A DNA stretch of 64,000 bases from Nitrososphaerota archaeon (lineage in GTDB: Archaea; Thermoproteota; Nitrososphaeria; Nitrososphaerales; Gagatemarchaeaceae), in assembly GCA_029785615.1 (NCBI GenBank), contig JAFLZH010000001.1, positions 64,629-128,628 of the forward strand. Direction: 5' to 3'. Below are positions 1 through 9,307 of the stretch, piece by piece (the stretch's first letter is position 1; each line of letters begins with the position of its first letter). The position numbers and the translations under genes were made by a program. The notes under the pieces are model-generated. The model ran no database searches, was not told the origin of the DNA, and worked only from the letters and a program-made list of their open reading frames with translations.

Positions 1-101
1 GGGAGGTGAGAGCCTACCAAGTTCCCGACGTGGGGGACCTGGTTGGTGTAAGGGAGGGCGCAGAGGACAAGCACCCGCTCCGTCCTGGTGTTCTTCGCCA
101 C
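1..101 (-). CDS. metG: Methionyl-tRNA synthetase, N-terminal fragment (runs off window)
   Basis: Only about the first 34 residues are present, read leftwards off the window edge. They contain LVLCALPYTN followed by VPHVGNLVGSHLP, the start of the class I synthetase Rossmann domain, with the HIGH-type signature appearing as HVGN. The enzyme charges tRNA-Met with methionine in the cytoplasm. I chose GTG at 101 because a TATA-like TTTAAA on the minus strand (about 126-134) lies about 27 nt upstream, which suggests a leaderless mRNA; GTG at 122 is also possible. It lies downstream of ahcY on the same strand, next to the methionine and SAM salvage genes. Confidence 0.8.
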   Translation of the reverse strand, partial: MAKNTRTERVLVLCALPYTNQVPHVGNLVGSHL

Positions 102-141
102 GGTCAGGTGCGGCGCCCTCACTTTCAGTTTAAACCTTAGC

Positions 142-1371
142 TCAAATCTCCCAGCTGTGGGCGTACTCCTTCTGTTCCTTCGTCATGACGCCTATGGAGA
201 TGCCCATGGATTTCAGCGCCGCCCTCGCCACCTCGTCTTCGAGCTCAGCAGGGACGCCGTAGACCTTCTTCTCCATCTTCGAGTGGTCGGCGTGGATGCG
301 GATGGCAGCCATCATCTGGTTCGCGAAGGACATCTGCATCACCTCGGGGGGATGCCCCTCCGCAGCGACCAGGTTCGCTATCCTCCCCTTCGCGACCAGG
401 TACACCCTCTTGCCTGACGGGAGAGTCACCTCGTCCACGTTCGTCCTCACCTCTTTCACCTTCTTCGCCTTGGACAGCAGCGTCTTCACATCGATCTCGA
501 CGTCGAAGTGGCCGGCGTTGGTCAATATGGCTCCTTCCTTCATCTTCTCAATGGCAGCGTAGGGTATCACGCCTTTCATCCCCGTGGTGGTGACGAACAG
601 CTCCCCCCCGGGCGCCGCTTCGTCGATGCCCGACACGTCGAACCCGTCTAGGTGAGCCTCAAGCGCCTTGACCGGATCTACTTCTACGACCGTCACCCTG
701 GCGCCCATCCCCCGGGCTCTCATGGCCACGCCCTTGCCGACCCAGCCGTAGCCCACAACCACCGTCCTGGCCCCAGCTAGGAGCAGGGCGGTTGCCCTCA
801 TGATTCCGTCCAGGGTGCTCTGCCCCGTCCCATACCTGTTGTCGAACATGAACTTGGTCTTGGCGTCGTTGACGGCTATGACCGGATATGCCAGCCCACC
901 CTGCGCCTCCAGCGCCTTCAACCTGACCACCCCTGTGGTGGTCTCCTCGGACCCCCCGACTATGCCCTTGACTTTCGAGCGGTGGGCTGCAACGTGGAGG
1001 TCGGCACCGTCGTCGATGAGCTGCTGAGGCCTGCTCCCCAACACCTGCTCGATGCACCACCCATACTCCTTCGTCGACTCACCCCTCCAAGCCCACACCT
1101 CTGTCCTGGTGGATAGGTACGCAGCTATGTCGTCCTGGGTCGAGAGGGGGTTGGCCGCCGCCAGCTTCACCTCCGCACCGGCGAGGAGGAGGGCATCTAT
1201 GAGCACGGACGTCTCCTTGGTAATGTGGAGACAGACCCCTATCTTCACCCCTTCCAGAGGCTTCGACTTCGCGTACTTCTCAGCCAGGTTGGTGAGTGCC
1301 CCCATGTGGGCCTTTGCCCAGAGGAAGTTCCTCTCTCCTTCGCTGCTCAGCTTCGGGTCTGCGACTTTCAC
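142..1371 (-). CDS. ahcY: S-adenosyl-L-homocysteine hydrolase
   Basis: Cytoplasmic NAD-dependent enzyme that splits S-adenosylhomocysteine into adenosine and homocysteine, relieving product inhibition of methyltransferases. The 409-residue length matches the shorter archaeal form. Visible motifs are EETTTG (142-147), DNRYGTGQS (177-185), the NAD-binding GYGWVGKG (207-214) and a C-terminal stretch with NLVAAEGHPPEVM. The start ATG overlaps the stop of the upstream phosphorylase by 4 nt, so the four salvage genes are probably translated from one mRNA. Identification is secure. Confidence 0.96.
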   Translation of the reverse strand: MKVADPKLSSEGERNFLWAKAHMGALTNLAEKYAKSKPLEGVKIGVCLHITKETSVLIDALLLAGAEVKLAAANPLSTQDDIAAYLSTRTEVWAWRGESTKEYGWCIEQVLGSRPQQLIDDGADLHVAAHRSKVKGIVGGSEETTTGVVRLKALEAQGGLAYPVIAVNDAKTKFMFDNRYGTGQSTLDGIMRATALLLAGARTVVVGYGWVGKGVAMRARGMGARVTVVEVDPVKALEAHLDGFDVSGIDEAAPGGELFVTTTGMKGVIPYAAIEKMKEGAILTNAGHFDVEIDVKTLLSKAKKVKEVRTNVDEVTLPSGKRVYLVAKGRIANLVAAEGHPPEVMQMSFANQMMAAIRIHADHSKMEKKVYGVPAELEDEVARAALKSMGISIGVMTKEQKEYAHSWEI

Positions 1372-2105
1372 TGTTTGTATCCCGCCAGGCCCCCGACGGC
1401 CGCCTCTATCAACTGTTTCACAAGCTTCCCTGCGCCCTCCATCACCCTTGAGACTTCTTCGTGGCTCACAGCAGGCTGCAGCCCGGCCGCCCAGTTGGTT
1501 GCCACCAGCACGGACGAGTACTCCATCCGCTTCTCGTTCGCCAGGATCACCTCTGGGACCCCTGTCATCCCCACCACATCGCCGCCAAGCGCCCTGTACA
1601 TCCTGATCTCCGCGGCTGTCTCGAACCTCGGCCCCTCCACGCAGACGTACACCAAGCCGGGGTGCAACTCCATCCCCAACTGCTTCGCGGCCGACGCCAG
1701 GGCGTCGTTCACCCTCCTGCTGTAGGGGTTGGTCATGTCTGTGTGGACCACCTCATCCTCGAAGAATGTCGACTGCCTTCGCTTCGTGAAATCCAGGAAT
1801 TGTTCCGTCAGGCCCAATTTCCCCACTCCGAAGTCCTGTTTCATCGAACCCACGGCGCTGGTGGCGATCACCTCTCTCACCCCAAGGCGCTCCAGGGCCG
1901 CTATGTTGGCCCGGTAGTTGACGGCGTGGGGCGGGGTCTCGTGTCCGGCCCCATGCCTCGGGATGACCACGTACCTCTCCGAGGGGTGCACATAGACCGA
2001 CGCGATGCCAAAGTCAGTCTCCACGTTCCTGGGCGGGCCGAGGTCGAAGTGCCGGGTCACCCCGGTACCGGTAATGACCCCCACCGGCGCCTTATCCCTA
2101 GTCAT
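1368..2105 (-). CDS. MTAP/PNP-family purine nucleoside phosphorylase
   Basis: A 245-residue member of the methylthioadenosine phosphorylase/purine nucleoside phosphorylase family. It would cleave a purine nucleoside with phosphate to the free base and ribose-1-phosphate. Seen: phosphate-site GTGV near the N-terminus, PRHGAGH and HAVNYRAN, then EGPRFETAAEIRMYRALGG and the GMTGVPEV segment. A second family member (mtnP, next to apt) has a different base-binding region, so this one may prefer guanosine/inosine or methylthioinosine; that is inference. It overlaps apt upstream by 8 nt and ahcY downstream by 4 nt. Confidence 0.85.
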   Translation of the reverse strand: MTRDKAPVGVITGTGVTRHFDLGPPRNVETDFGIASVYVHPSERYVVIPRHGAGHETPPHAVNYRANIAALERLGVREVIATSAVGSMKQDFGVGKLGLTEQFLDFTKRRQSTFFEDEVVHTDMTNPYSRRVNDALASAAKQLGMELHPGLVYVCVEGPRFETAAEIRMYRALGGDVVGMTGVPEVILANEKRMEYSSVLVATNWAAGLQPAVSHEEVSRVMEGAGKLVKQLIEAAVGGLAGYKQ

Positions 2106-2628
2106 AACTGGATAGCGTGTAGACCTCGTACCCTGACAGCTTCTCCCTGCCCTTCAGCGAGCTGAGCTCGGTGACGAAGGTCAACCCGACGACCTTCCCT
2201 CCCAGCTTCTCGACCAGGGCCGCCGCCGCCTTGGACGTCCCGCCCGTCGCGAGGAGATCGTCAACGACTAGGACCCTGTCCCCTTTGGCGATCGAGTCGG
2301 CGTGCATCTCCAGCCCCTGGCGACCGTACTCGAGCGCGTAGTTCACGCTCACCTTCTTCGCAGGTAGCTTCCCCACCTTCCTGGCCGGGACGAACCCTAT
2401 GCCGAGGCGGTCCGCCAGCGGGGCGCCGACAATGAACCCCCTTGCCTCGATGCCCACTATCTTGTCGAGCCTCGCCTTGCTCCACTTCTTCTCCAGGGCG
2501 TCCGTCACCCTCCTGGTAAGCCTCCCGTCCTCCCAGAGGGTGGTGAGGTCCTTGAACGCTATTCCCTTCTTAGGATAGTCTGGGATGTTCCTGATCGCCT
2601 TCTTGACGTCCTTCTCGAGCTCAGCCAT
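2098..2628 (-). CDS. apt: Adenine phosphoribosyltransferase
   Basis: A 176-residue type I phosphoribosyltransferase that converts adenine plus PRPP to AMP. The PRPP-binding motif VLVVDDLLATGGTSKAA is clear, and GIEARGFIVGAPLAD and RKVGKLP are the usual APT landmarks. Lying between two nucleoside phosphorylases in overlapping reading frames, it would capture the adenine released from methylthioadenosine and possibly adenosine. Its start shares a base with the mtnP stop, implying translational coupling. Confidence 0.95.
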   Translation of the reverse strand: MAELEKDVKKAIRNIPDYPKKGIAFKDLTTLWEDGRLTRRVTDALEKKWSKARLDKIVGIEARGFIVGAPLADRLGIGFVPARKVGKLPAKKVSVNYALEYGRQGLEMHADSIAKGDRVLVVDDLLATGGTSKAAAALVEKLGGKVVGLTFVTELSSLKGREKLSGYEVYTLSSYD

Positions 2629-3434
2629 CAGGCGCTCAACCTCGCGTGCTCGAGCGCCGAACCGCAGTCGCAGGTGCGTTCCTCCGGGACACGCTTCACA
2701 ATCTCGCCGATGAGCCGCGTCAGGTTCTCCAGGTTCCTGTTGAAGACCTTGATCACCTCACCGTGGGAGACCGGCTTCACGCTGGGGTCGCCCTCGAGAC
2801 CAGCGTCGTAGTCCGTCACAAGGGAGATGTTCAGATAGCACATCTCCTGCTCCCGCGCAAGCGCGACCTCGGGGTACTGGGTCATGTTGATGACGTCCCA
2901 CCCCTGGCGCGAGAAGAACCTGCTCTCAGCCTTGGTCGAGAACCTTGGGCCCTGTATAACGACCACGGTCCCGGAGCCGTGGAACTTCAACGCCAGGGCA
3001 TCAGCGGCCTCGGCCGCCGCCTTCCTCATCTGGGGGCAGTAGGGGGACGCTGTGCTGACGTGGGTCGTCTCAGGCCCGTCGTAGAACGTGTCCTTCCTCC
3101 CGGACGTGAAGTTGACGAACTGGTCGCAGAAGACGAGGTCCCCGGGCGCCACTTCTCCCTTCAGGCTTCCGACAGCGTTCGGCCCGATTATTCTGCTGAC
3201 CCCAAGCTTCTTGAATGCGAGGACGTTCGCCCTGTAGGGGACTGCGTGTGGCGGGAACTCGTGGTGGACCCCATGCCTTGGTATGAACGCGACCTTCCGC
3301 CCTTCGATGGCCGCGAGGGTCACCTTCCCGCTGGGTTTCCCGTAGCGTGTGGTGGCGGAAATGCTTCCGGTCCCCTTCGCGAGCTTGTAGAACCCGGACC
3401 CGCCAAAGACGCCGAACTCCGCCCTCGGCTTCAC
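2628..3434 (-). CDS. mtnP: S-methyl-5'-thioadenosine phosphorylase
   Basis: Cleaves methylthioadenosine, the by-product of polyamine synthesis, into adenine and methylthioribose-1-phosphate. Seen: GVFGGSGFY at the N-terminus, PRHGVHHEFPPHAVPYRAN, GPRFSTKAESRFF and NMTQYPEVALAREQEM. A CDCGSA pair of cysteines near the C-terminus is typical of the archaeal MTAP II type, which uses such cysteines in disulphides. The frame is open to 3449, but I prefer GTG at 3434, because a minus-strand TATA-like ATTAAATC (3456-3463) sits about 25 nt upstream. It heads the salvage operon mtnP-apt-PNP-ahcY. Confidence 0.92.
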   Translation of the reverse strand: MKPRAEFGVFGGSGFYKLAKGTGSISATTRYGKPSGKVTLAAIEGRKVAFIPRHGVHHEFPPHAVPYRANVLAFKKLGVSRIIGPNAVGSLKGEVAPGDLVFCDQFVNFTSGRKDTFYDGPETTHVSTASPYCPQMRKAAAEAADALALKFHGSGTVVVIQGPRFSTKAESRFFSRQGWDVINMTQYPEVALAREQEMCYLNISLVTDYDAGLEGDPSVKPVSHGEVIKVFNRNLENLTRLIGEIVKRVPEERTCDCGSALEHARLSA

Positions 3435-3455
3435 AGTCCGCCCCTCCAAGTTTCA

Positions 3456-3463
3456 GATTTAAT
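3456..3463 (-). promoter_or_regulatory. TATA box of the SAM by-product salvage operon
   Basis: On the minus strand the AT-rich stretch ATTAAATC in otherwise GC-rich DNA lies about 25 nt from the GTG start of mtnP. This is the spacing expected for an archaeal TBP site with a leaderless transcript. Confidence 0.5.
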
Positions 3464-3530
3464 CTTTGGCTCGCGCCGCACCTCGCATCGGCCAGAAGAC
3501 TTGAAATACCAAGGGCCGTCGATTAGACCG

Positions 3531-3947
3531 ATGCCCAGGTCGTACGAGGAACTCCTCTCCAGGGCCAGGTCCGGCCTGGACAAGGACGCAAAGAAGTCTG
3601 GCGCGCTGAGGCTCGAGCTCCCTGAGCCCGACGTGATATGGGTCGGCAACAAGACCATCTTTCGGAACTACGTCGAATTCCCCAAGCTCCTGAGGCGCGA
3701 ATCCGGGCGCGTCCTAATGTACCTCGCCAAGGAGCTGGCCACCGCAGCCTCCCTCGATGGGGACCGCGCCATCTTCATTGGGCGGAAGGACCGAGATTCA
3801 TTCTCTCAGCTCCTCCAGCGCTACCTCAAGGACGGCGTTATCTGCCCGGTCTGCGGGAGCCCCGACACCCACTTGGACAAGGAGAAGCGCATGTGGTTCA
3901 TGGTCTGCGAAGCCTGCGGGGCCCGGTCTGTCGCCAAGGTAGCCTAG
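3531..3947 (+). CDS. Translation initiation factor aIF2 subunit beta
   Basis: A 138-residue eIF2-beta/eIF5-domain protein, part of the aIF2 heterotrimer that delivers initiator Met-tRNA to the small ribosomal subunit. It has the central NKTIFRNY segment and a C-terminal zinc ribbon with CPVCGSPDT and CEACGA (two CxxC pairs). The frame is open far upstream, but that part is antisense to mtnP. ATG 3531 gives the normal N-terminus and has a TATA-like GAAATACC about 25 nt before it. The DUF424 gene follows after 3 nt. Confidence 0.93.
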   Translation: MPRSYEELLSRARSGLDKDAKKSGALRLELPEPDVIWVGNKTIFRNYVEFPKLLRRESGRVLMYLAKELATAASLDGDRAIFIGRKDRDSFSQLLQRYLKDGVICPVCGSPDTHLDKEKRMWFMVCEACGARSVAKVA

Positions 3948-3950
3948 GGC

Positions 3951-4262
3951 TTGGCCGAGAAGGGGTTCTCCGTGAGGACCGCGGAGTTCAAGGGGACGAT
4001 ACTGGTCAACATCTGCGACGAGGAGCTCGTAGGTAGTACGGTCACCGAGGGCAAGCTGAAGGTACACCTCTCCAAGGAATTCTACTCCGGCGAGGTAGTC
4101 AATCGCGGGGAGGCCCTCAGGCTCATCCGGACCTGCTCCATCGTCAATCTGGCGGGCTCACGGTCTGTCTCCTTGGCGGTCGACAACAGGGTGGGCGCGC
4201 CGGAGGCCGTTCGCGAGATCCAGGACGTGCCGTTCCTGATGATCTACAAGTTCTCGGGCTAG
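3951..4262 (+). CDS. DUF424 family protein
   Basis: A 103-residue protein of the archaeal DUF424 family, starting at TTG three bases after the aIF2-beta stop. It has the family's compact alpha/beta pattern, with [16 protein letters not shown] near the N-terminus and VPFLMIYKF at the end. The function is unknown. Placement directly after aIF2-beta in a two-gene unit suggests a link to translation. It is convergent with dnaJ and overlaps its end by 4 nt. Confidence 0.85.
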   Translation: MAEKGFSVRTAEFKGTILVNICDEELVGSTVTEGKLKVHLSKEFYSGEVVNRGEALRLIRTCSIVNLAGSRSVSLAVDNRVGAPEAVREIQDVPFLMIYKFSG

Positions 4263-5347
4263 CTCAGGGTTCCGAGCTTCTTCAGCGTCTCTCTCTGCTG
4301 GTCGGTGAGCTTCTTCGGGACCTCGACGCGGACGATTACGTATTGGTTCCCGTAACCCCCCCTCCAACCGCCGAACTTCGGTAGACCCCTGTCCTTCACC
4401 ATGAACCTCTCTCCGGGCTGAGTGCCGTGGGGTATCGCCAGTTTGACATCGCCATGCAGCGTCGGGACCGTGAGCTCCGTGCCGAGCATGGCATCCACGG
4501 CGCCGATCTTGGTCTCCAAGAAGACATTGCTGGGGTCTTCTTCCGACCTTCTGAAGATCCTGTGGGGGGCGACGTTGATCACGACATACAGGTCCCCCGG
4601 CGGGATACCTCTCTCTCCGGCGTTCCCTTCTCCCCTGAGCCTGAGAGTGTATCCATCATCGATCCCGCCTGGAATCAAGACGCGAATCTTCCTCGTCTTC
4701 GCCACCGTCCCCCGCCCTCTGCAGTCCTTGCAGGGGCTGTCGACGAGGTAGCCCTTCCCTTCACACTTACCACAAGCGGTTATTCTGACGAGGCGCGCGA
4801 AGCCGGCCGATTGCACCTTCTGGACCTGTCCGGTCCCGCCGCAGGTCGAGCACTGGCGGGGGGACGTCCCAGGCTTCGCACCGCTCCCGTTGCATGTCGC
4901 GCACACTTCGTGCCTGGGAACTTCAATCTCTCTTTCTGAGTCCGCAACTATGTCCTCCAGATTGAGCTCAAGGTGGTAGGTAAGGTCCTCGCCACGGCTT
5001 GGCTGCCGAGCCCCCCCTCCTCCAAAGAACTGTGTAAACAGGTCGTCGAAGCCCCCGAACCCGGCTCCACGGAAGAACTCCCCGAAGTCCGCCCCCCGGA
5101 AGATGTCTTCCTGGCTGTACCTCTGATACACCCCCTCCCGCCCGAACGAGTCGTACTGCCTCCGCTTCTCGTCGTCGGAGAGCACGGCATACGCCTCAGA
5201 AATCTCCTTGAATCGCGCTTCGGCGTCGGGGGCTTTGTTCCTGTCTGGGTGGAACTGGAGGGCGAGCTTCCTGTATGCACCCTTGATCTGGTCCTTGGTC
5301 GCGCCCCGCTGTACGCCAAGCACCTCATAGTAGTCCTTCGCGGCCAC
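4259..5347 (-). CDS. dnaJ: Chaperone DnaJ (Hsp40)
   Basis: A 362-residue type I J-protein that delivers unfolded clients to DnaK and stimulates its ATPase. Domains in order: J domain (about 1-70) with HPD in LQFHPDRNK; a Gly/Phe-rich linker ([16 protein letters not shown]); a zinc-finger region with four CxxCxGxG-type repeats ([32 protein letters not shown]); and the C-terminal client-binding domains. It lies 13 nt downstream of dnaK in a grpE-dnaK-dnaJ unit. Confidence 0.96.
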   Translation of the reverse strand: MAAKDYYEVLGVQRGATKDQIKGAYRKLALQFHPDRNKAPDAEARFKEISEAYAVLSDDEKRRQYDSFGREGVYQRYSQEDIFRGADFGEFFRGAGFGGFDDLFTQFFGGGGARQPSRGEDLTYHLELNLEDIVADSEREIEVPRHEVCATCNGSGAKPGTSPRQCSTCGGTGQVQKVQSAGFARLVRITACGKCEGKGYLVDSPCKDCRGRGTVAKTRKIRVLIPGGIDDGYTLRLRGEGNAGERGIPPGDLYVVINVAPHRIFRRSEEDPSNVFLETKIGAVDAMLGTELTVPTLHGDVKLAIPHGTQPGERFMVKDRGLPKFGGWRGGYGNQYVIVRVEVPKKLTDQQRETLKKLGTLS

Positions 5348-5360
5348 TGGAGGCTACCTC

Positions 5361-7214
5361 CTATTTTCCTTCGTCCACTACCTTGTAGTCGGCGTCACCC
5401 ATCTTCTGGTCGCCTCCGCTGCCCCCGGGCGGCGGGCCCTGCTGCTGCCTCTGTGCCTGCTGCTGGTAGACCGAAGCTCCGACCTCCTGGAGCGCCTTCT
5501 TCAATGCCTCGCTCTTCTCCCTGATCGCCCCCGCGTCCTGCCCCCCAACCGACTTCCTCAGCTCCTGGGAGGCCGCGTCAATCTTGTCGATGCTCCCCTT
5601 GTCGACCTTCCCTTCGAGGTCTCTCTTGGTCCTCTCGGCGGTGTAAAGCACCGAGTCAGCCTCGTTCCTGATCTCAGCTTCTTCCCTCTTCTTCCTATCC
5701 TGCTCGGCGAACGACTCTGCCTCCTTGACGAGCCTCTCCTTCTCGTCCTTCGACAGTTTGGTGGACGCGGTTATCGTAATCTTATTCTCCTTCCCGGTCC
5801 CGAGGTCCTTCGCACCGACGGTGAGGATGCCGTTGGCGTCGATGTCGAACGTCACTTCAATCTGCGGGACTCCCCTGGGGGCGGGCGGGATGCCGGTCAG
5901 GTTGAACATCCCGAGGGACACGTTGTCTGCGGCCATGCTCCTCTCGCCCTGGACCACGTGTATTGTCACTGCGGTCTGGAAGTCCGCGGCAGTGGTGAAC
6001 GTCTTGCTCCGCTTGGTGGGTATCGTCGCGTTCTTCTCAATCAGGTGCTCGGTTATCCCTCCCAGTGTCTCGACGCCCAGCGATAGGGGTGTGACGTCTA
6101 GGAGGAGTATGTCCTTGATCTCCCCCGCCAGGACGGCGCCCTGTATCGCCGCCCCGATGGCTACGGCTTCCATGGGGTCGACCCCCCTCTCGGCCTGCTT
6201 CCCGGCGACGTCCTCGACGAACTTCCGGACCAGGGGCATCCTGGTCATGCCGCCTATCAGTATCACCTTGTCCACTTGCTCCGGGCCGAGCTTGGCGTCG
6301 CTGATCACCCTGCGAATGGTCTGCTCGGTCTTCGCGACTATCGGCCTTGCGACTTCCTCCAGCTTGGTCCTGGTCAATGTATAGTGGAGGTTCTTCGGTC
6401 CCGAGGCGTCGCTGGCTATGAACGGGAGGTCAACGTCGGTCGACGTGAGGTTCGAGAGCTGTATCTTGGCCTGCTCGGCCGCCTCCTTCAGCCTGGCCAT
6501 GGCTGTCTTGTCGGTGGTCAGGTCCATCCCTGACTTTGAGCGGAAGTCATCCAGGAGCACCTGGATGATGGCCTTGTCCACGTCGGTCCCTCCTGTCTGC
6601 GTGTCCCCTGAAGTGGCTAGGACCTGGAACACCCCCTTCCCGAACTCCATGATGGTGGCGTCGTGTGTCCCACCCCCGAAGCTGAACACAAGGATCTTCA
6701 TCTCGTTCTCAGCCTTGTCGAGCCCGTAGGCGAGCGACGCGGCGGTCGGCTCGTTGATTATCCTCACTACTTCCAGGCCCGCTATTTCACCCGCGTCCTT
6801 GGTCGCCTGGCGCTGGTTGTCGTTGAAGTGCGCCGGGACGGTGATCACCGCCTTCTTCACGGGGTAGCCGAGGAACGCGTCGGCGTCATGCTTGATCTTC
6901 TGGAGTATGTAGGAGCTGAGCTGCTCGGGCGAGTACTCCTTCCCCGAGAGGGTGACCCGGGAGTCTGTCCCCATCTTCCTCTTGATCTCGAAGACCGTCC
7001 CGTCCGGATTAGTCACCACTTGGCGCCTGGCCGGCTCTCCCACCAGCAGCTGCCCGTCCTTGGTGTAGGCGACCACAGAAGGGAACATCTTGCCCGCAGG
7101 AGTCGCCCCCTCGGCGCTTGGGATCACCACCGGCCTCCCAGCCTCGACCACCGCGGCAGCGGAGTTGGTGGTCCCCAGGTCTATACCTATGATCTTCTCT
7201 CTTGCGCTACTCAT
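5361..7214 (-). CDS. dnaK: Chaperone DnaK (Hsp70)
   Basis: An Hsp70 of 617 residues with the N-terminal ATPase ([13 protein letters not shown]), the linker/substrate-domain start [14 protein letters not shown], and a Gln/Gly/Pro-rich C-terminal tail. ATG 7214 is preferred over the longer frame to 7256 because it begins [15 protein letters not shown] and overlaps the grpE stop by a few bases. Odd: the phosphate-2 motif, normally DLGGGTFD, reads SFGGGTHD, so the first aspartate is serine. The gene set is of bacterial type, as in many mesophilic archaea. Confidence 0.95.
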   Translation of the reverse strand: MSSAREKIIGIDLGTTNSAAAVVEAGRPVVIPSAEGATPAGKMFPSVVAYTKDGQLLVGEPARRQVVTNPDGTVFEIKRKMGTDSRVTLSGKEYSPEQLSSYILQKIKHDADAFLGYPVKKAVITVPAHFNDNQRQATKDAGEIAGLEVVRIINEPTAASLAYGLDKAENEMKILVFSFGGGTHDATIMEFGKGVFQVLATSGDTQTGGTDVDKAIIQVLLDDFRSKSGMDLTTDKTAMARLKEAAEQAKIQLSNLTSTDVDLPFIASDASGPKNLHYTLTRTKLEEVARPIVAKTEQTIRRVISDAKLGPEQVDKVILIGGMTRMPLVRKFVEDVAGKQAERGVDPMEAVAIGAAIQGAVLAGEIKDILLLDVTPLSLGVETLGGITEHLIEKNATIPTKRSKTFTTAADFQTAVTIHVVQGERSMAADNVSLGMFNLTGIPPAPRGVPQIEVTFDIDANGILTVGAKDLGTGKENKITITASTKLSKDEKERLVKEAESFAEQDRKKREEAEIRNEADSVLYTAERTKRDLEGKVDKGSIDKIDAASQELRKSVGGQDAGAIREKSEALKKALQEVGASVYQQQAQRQQQGPPPGGSGGDQKMGDADYKVVDEGK

Positions 7215-7791
7215 CAGATGTCGCCTCCTCCTGGGCCGCTTTGGGCGCCAATTCAACCTTTACCATGCTCGGTCTGAGAAGCTGCCCCCTGAATGTGTAA
7301 CCTGTCCTCAACACTTCGGCCACCATATCCGGCCCGTCGGCGGCGCCCTGAACCCTCTCGACCGCTTCGTGGATGGCAGGGTCGAACGGCCTCCCCAGGG
7401 CGCCAATGGCCTCTACCCCCACGGATTGAAGGGCTGCGCGGAGGTTCGCGCTGACCATCCGAACCCCTTCCGCCAGCTCGCCATTGGCCGACCCTTCAGC
7501 GTGCTTCAATGCAAGTTCCAACTCGTCCGCCACCACAATGAGCTTCGAGATCAGCCCCTTCGCGAGCGTCTCCCCGGCTTCCTTCAGCTCCTTGTCCGCC
7601 CTCTTCCTGTAGTTCTCCAGGTCTGCCTGTGAGTACTTCAGGCGGGTGAGAAGTTCTCCGCTCCGCTCCTTCTCCTCAGCGAGTTGCTTCCTCAGCAGGT
7701 CTAACTGGTCCTCTTCGCTCTTCTCCCTCTCTTTCGATTCCATCAATTCCAGCTCAACTTTCCGGCGAGAGCTTGGTGCACTCCGTTTCAT
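7207..7791 (-). CDS. grpE: Nucleotide exchange factor GrpE
   Basis: Releases ADP from DnaK. Seen: a long charged N-terminal coiled coil ([27 protein letters not shown]) and a C-terminal beta domain with [15 protein letters not shown] and [20 protein letters not shown], all typical of GrpE. Length is 194 residues from ATG 7791. However, a TATA-like element at about 7795-7804 is too close to that ATG for a usual transcript, so ATG 7743 ([12 protein letters not shown]) may be the real start. It is first in grpE-dnaK-dnaJ and divergent from the RIO1 gene. Confidence 0.92.
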   Translation of the reverse strand: MKRSAPSSRRKVELELMESKEREKSEEDQLDLLRKQLAEEKERSGELLTRLKYSQADLENYRKRADKELKEAGETLAKGLISKLIVVADELELALKHAEGSANGELAEGVRMVSANLRAALQSVGVEAIGALGRPFDPAIHEAVERVQGAADGPDMVAEVLRTGYTFRGQLLRPSMVKVELAPKAAQEEATSDE

Positions 7792-7794
7792 ACG

Positions 7795-7804
7795 TATAAA
7801 TTTT
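7795..7804. promoter_or_regulatory. TATA box between grpE and RIO1
   Basis: GTATAAATTT in an otherwise GC-rich 32-bp divergent intergenic gap. It lies about 25 nt before the GTG start of RIO1, as expected for a leaderless plus-strand transcript. It could also be read on the minus strand for grpE, in which case grpE would start internally. Confidence 0.5.
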
Positions 7805-7823
7805 CAAGTTTCCAAGGGGTGGC

Positions 7824-8600
7824 GTGGCCGAGGCAGAGGGGGGCAGCAAGAAAGTCAGGGAGAGGCTTCTGCGCTTCGAGCGGGAGAGCAGGTACCTCAG
7901 GAGGGACTCGGACGACAGGAAGGTGCTCGAGGAGGTCTTCGACCGGTCGACCATGCTGGCCGTCGAGGAACTGATAGCCAGAAAGGACCTCGGCGAGCTT
8001 CGAGGTGTGGTGAGGGCGGGCAAGGAGGCCAGGGTGTATCTGGGGGAAGACAGGGCGGGCGGTCCGGTAGCGGTCAAGATCTATCTCACGTCAGCGTCAG
8101 ACTTCAGGAAACGCATGGGCTACATAGCGGGGGACAGGCGTTTCGGGAGGCTTCCAGCCGGGTCGAGGGAGACCGTCTACCTCTGGACAAGGAAGGAGTT
8201 CAAGAACCTCCAGCTCGCCCGGGGCGCAGGTATCCGCGTCCCTGCCCCTCTCGCCTTCTTGAAGAACATCCTCCTGATGGAGTATGTCGGGACGCCCCCG
8301 GATCCCGCCCCCACCTTCTCCGAGTCTGAAGTCGGGGAGGAAGAGTACGCGTGGACGTTCAGGACAATCGAGGCGCTCTGGACCCGCGCCAGGTTGGTCC
8401 ACGCCGACTTCTCAGAGTTCAACGTCTTCAGGACGGACGAAGGCCCAATCCTCTTCGACATGGGGTCGGCCGTCCTCTCGTCACACCCCCAGGCGCAGGA
8501 GTTCCTGCGGAGGGACGTCTCCAACATGGTCAGGTTCTTTAGGAAGCGGGGCCTGGGAGGTAAGGACGCGGACGAGTGGATGAAGGGGATCTTGAGATGA
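7824..8600 (+). CDS. RIO1-family atypical serine protein kinase
   Basis: A 258-residue RIO kinase/ATPase, known to act in small-subunit ribosome maturation. Seen: the flexible-loop/P-loop region GKEARVYLGED, the lysine of VAVKIY, the RIO1-type DFRKRMGYIAGD segment, the catalytic loop VHADFSEFN and the metal-binding LFDMGSAV. The start is GTG behind a TATA box. Its TGA overlaps the ATG of the KH-domain gene, and RIO1 next to a Pno1/Krr1-like protein is a recurrent archaeal ribosome-biogenesis pair. Confidence 0.93.
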   Translation: MAEAEGGSKKVRERLLRFERESRYLRRDSDDRKVLEEVFDRSTMLAVEELIARKDLGELRGVVRAGKEARVYLGEDRAGGPVAVKIYLTSASDFRKRMGYIAGDRRFGRLPAGSRETVYLWTRKEFKNLQLARGAGIRVPAPLAFLKNILLMEYVGTPPDPAPTFSESEVGEEEYAWTFRTIEALWTRARLVHADFSEFNVFRTDEGPILFDMGSAVLSSHPQAQEFLRRDVSNMVRFFRKRGLGGKDADEWMKGILR

Positions 8601-9196
8601 GCTTCGAGCAGACCGTGCGCATACCCGTCGACAGGGTGGGCGCCGTGATAGGCAAGGAGGGGGCGACCAAGAGGTACCTCGAGGGCGAAATGGGGGTGGC
8701 CATCCAGGTGGACGGCAAGGAGGGGCTTGTGGTCTTAAAGTCGGAGTCTGCCCTGGGGACAGACCCATTCTCGGCGACCAGGGTCATCGAGGCGATAGGG
8801 CGCGGATTCTCCCCCCAGAAGGCGCGCAGGCTCTTGGACGAGGGGACGGCCCTGGAGGTGATAGACCTCCGCGGGTATGCGGGGAGGAGCGCGAACTCCC
8901 TCGAGAGGATTAGGGGGAGGGTGATAGGCCTCAAGGGGAAGTCCAGACGCGTGATCGAAGAACTGACCTCCTGCAACCTTTCGGTCTACGGGAGGACCGT
9001 GGCCATAATAGGGGATGCTAGCCACGTCCAGCTGGCATCGGACGCTGTCAGGTCCCTGGCGTCGGGGAGCCAGCACAAGAATGTGTACAACACCCTCCAG
9101 AAGGCAAGGACCAAGAGGAAGATGGAGCGCATGTTCCTCTGGGAAGGGACTTCGCCGGAGACCCTGGAAGAAAAGCTTCAGAAGCTTGAGCACTAG
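8597..9196 (+). CDS. KH-domain RNA-binding protein (Pno1/Krr1-like)
   Basis: A 199-residue protein with two KH modules. The first begins VRIPVDRVGAVIGKEGATK (GxxG as GKEG); the second includes GRVIGLKGKSRRVIEEL and NLSVYGRTVAIIGD. This is the layout of archaeal Dim2/Pno1/Krr1 homologues that bind pre-16S rRNA. ATG 8597 was chosen because it overlaps the RIO1 stop (ATGA) and starts the first KH strand; the frame is open only 21 nt further. It is co-transcribed with RIO1. Confidence 0.9.
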   Translation: MSFEQTVRIPVDRVGAVIGKEGATKRYLEGEMGVAIQVDGKEGLVVLKSESALGTDPFSATRVIEAIGRGFSPQKARRLLDEGTALEVIDLRGYAGRSANSLERIRGRVIGLKGKSRRVIEELTSCNLSVYGRTVAIIGDASHVQLASDAVRSLASGSQHKNVYNTLQKARTKRKMERMFLWEGTSPETLEEKLQKLEH

Positions 9197-9307
9197 CATA
9201 TATCCGATTCAGGTCGATACCTGCGGGCGGGCTCTTAGGGCGAGAGTAGGAATAGCTAGATAGGTGCTTAATTCTGTGGTGAACGATTCAGAGAGGCGTG
9301 ATGTGAA

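Noticed and set aside
2646-3530. Long open frame upstream of aIF2-beta
   Set aside because: It is antisense to mtnP and has no aIF2-like sequence; the protein starts at ATG 3531 behind a TATA-like element.
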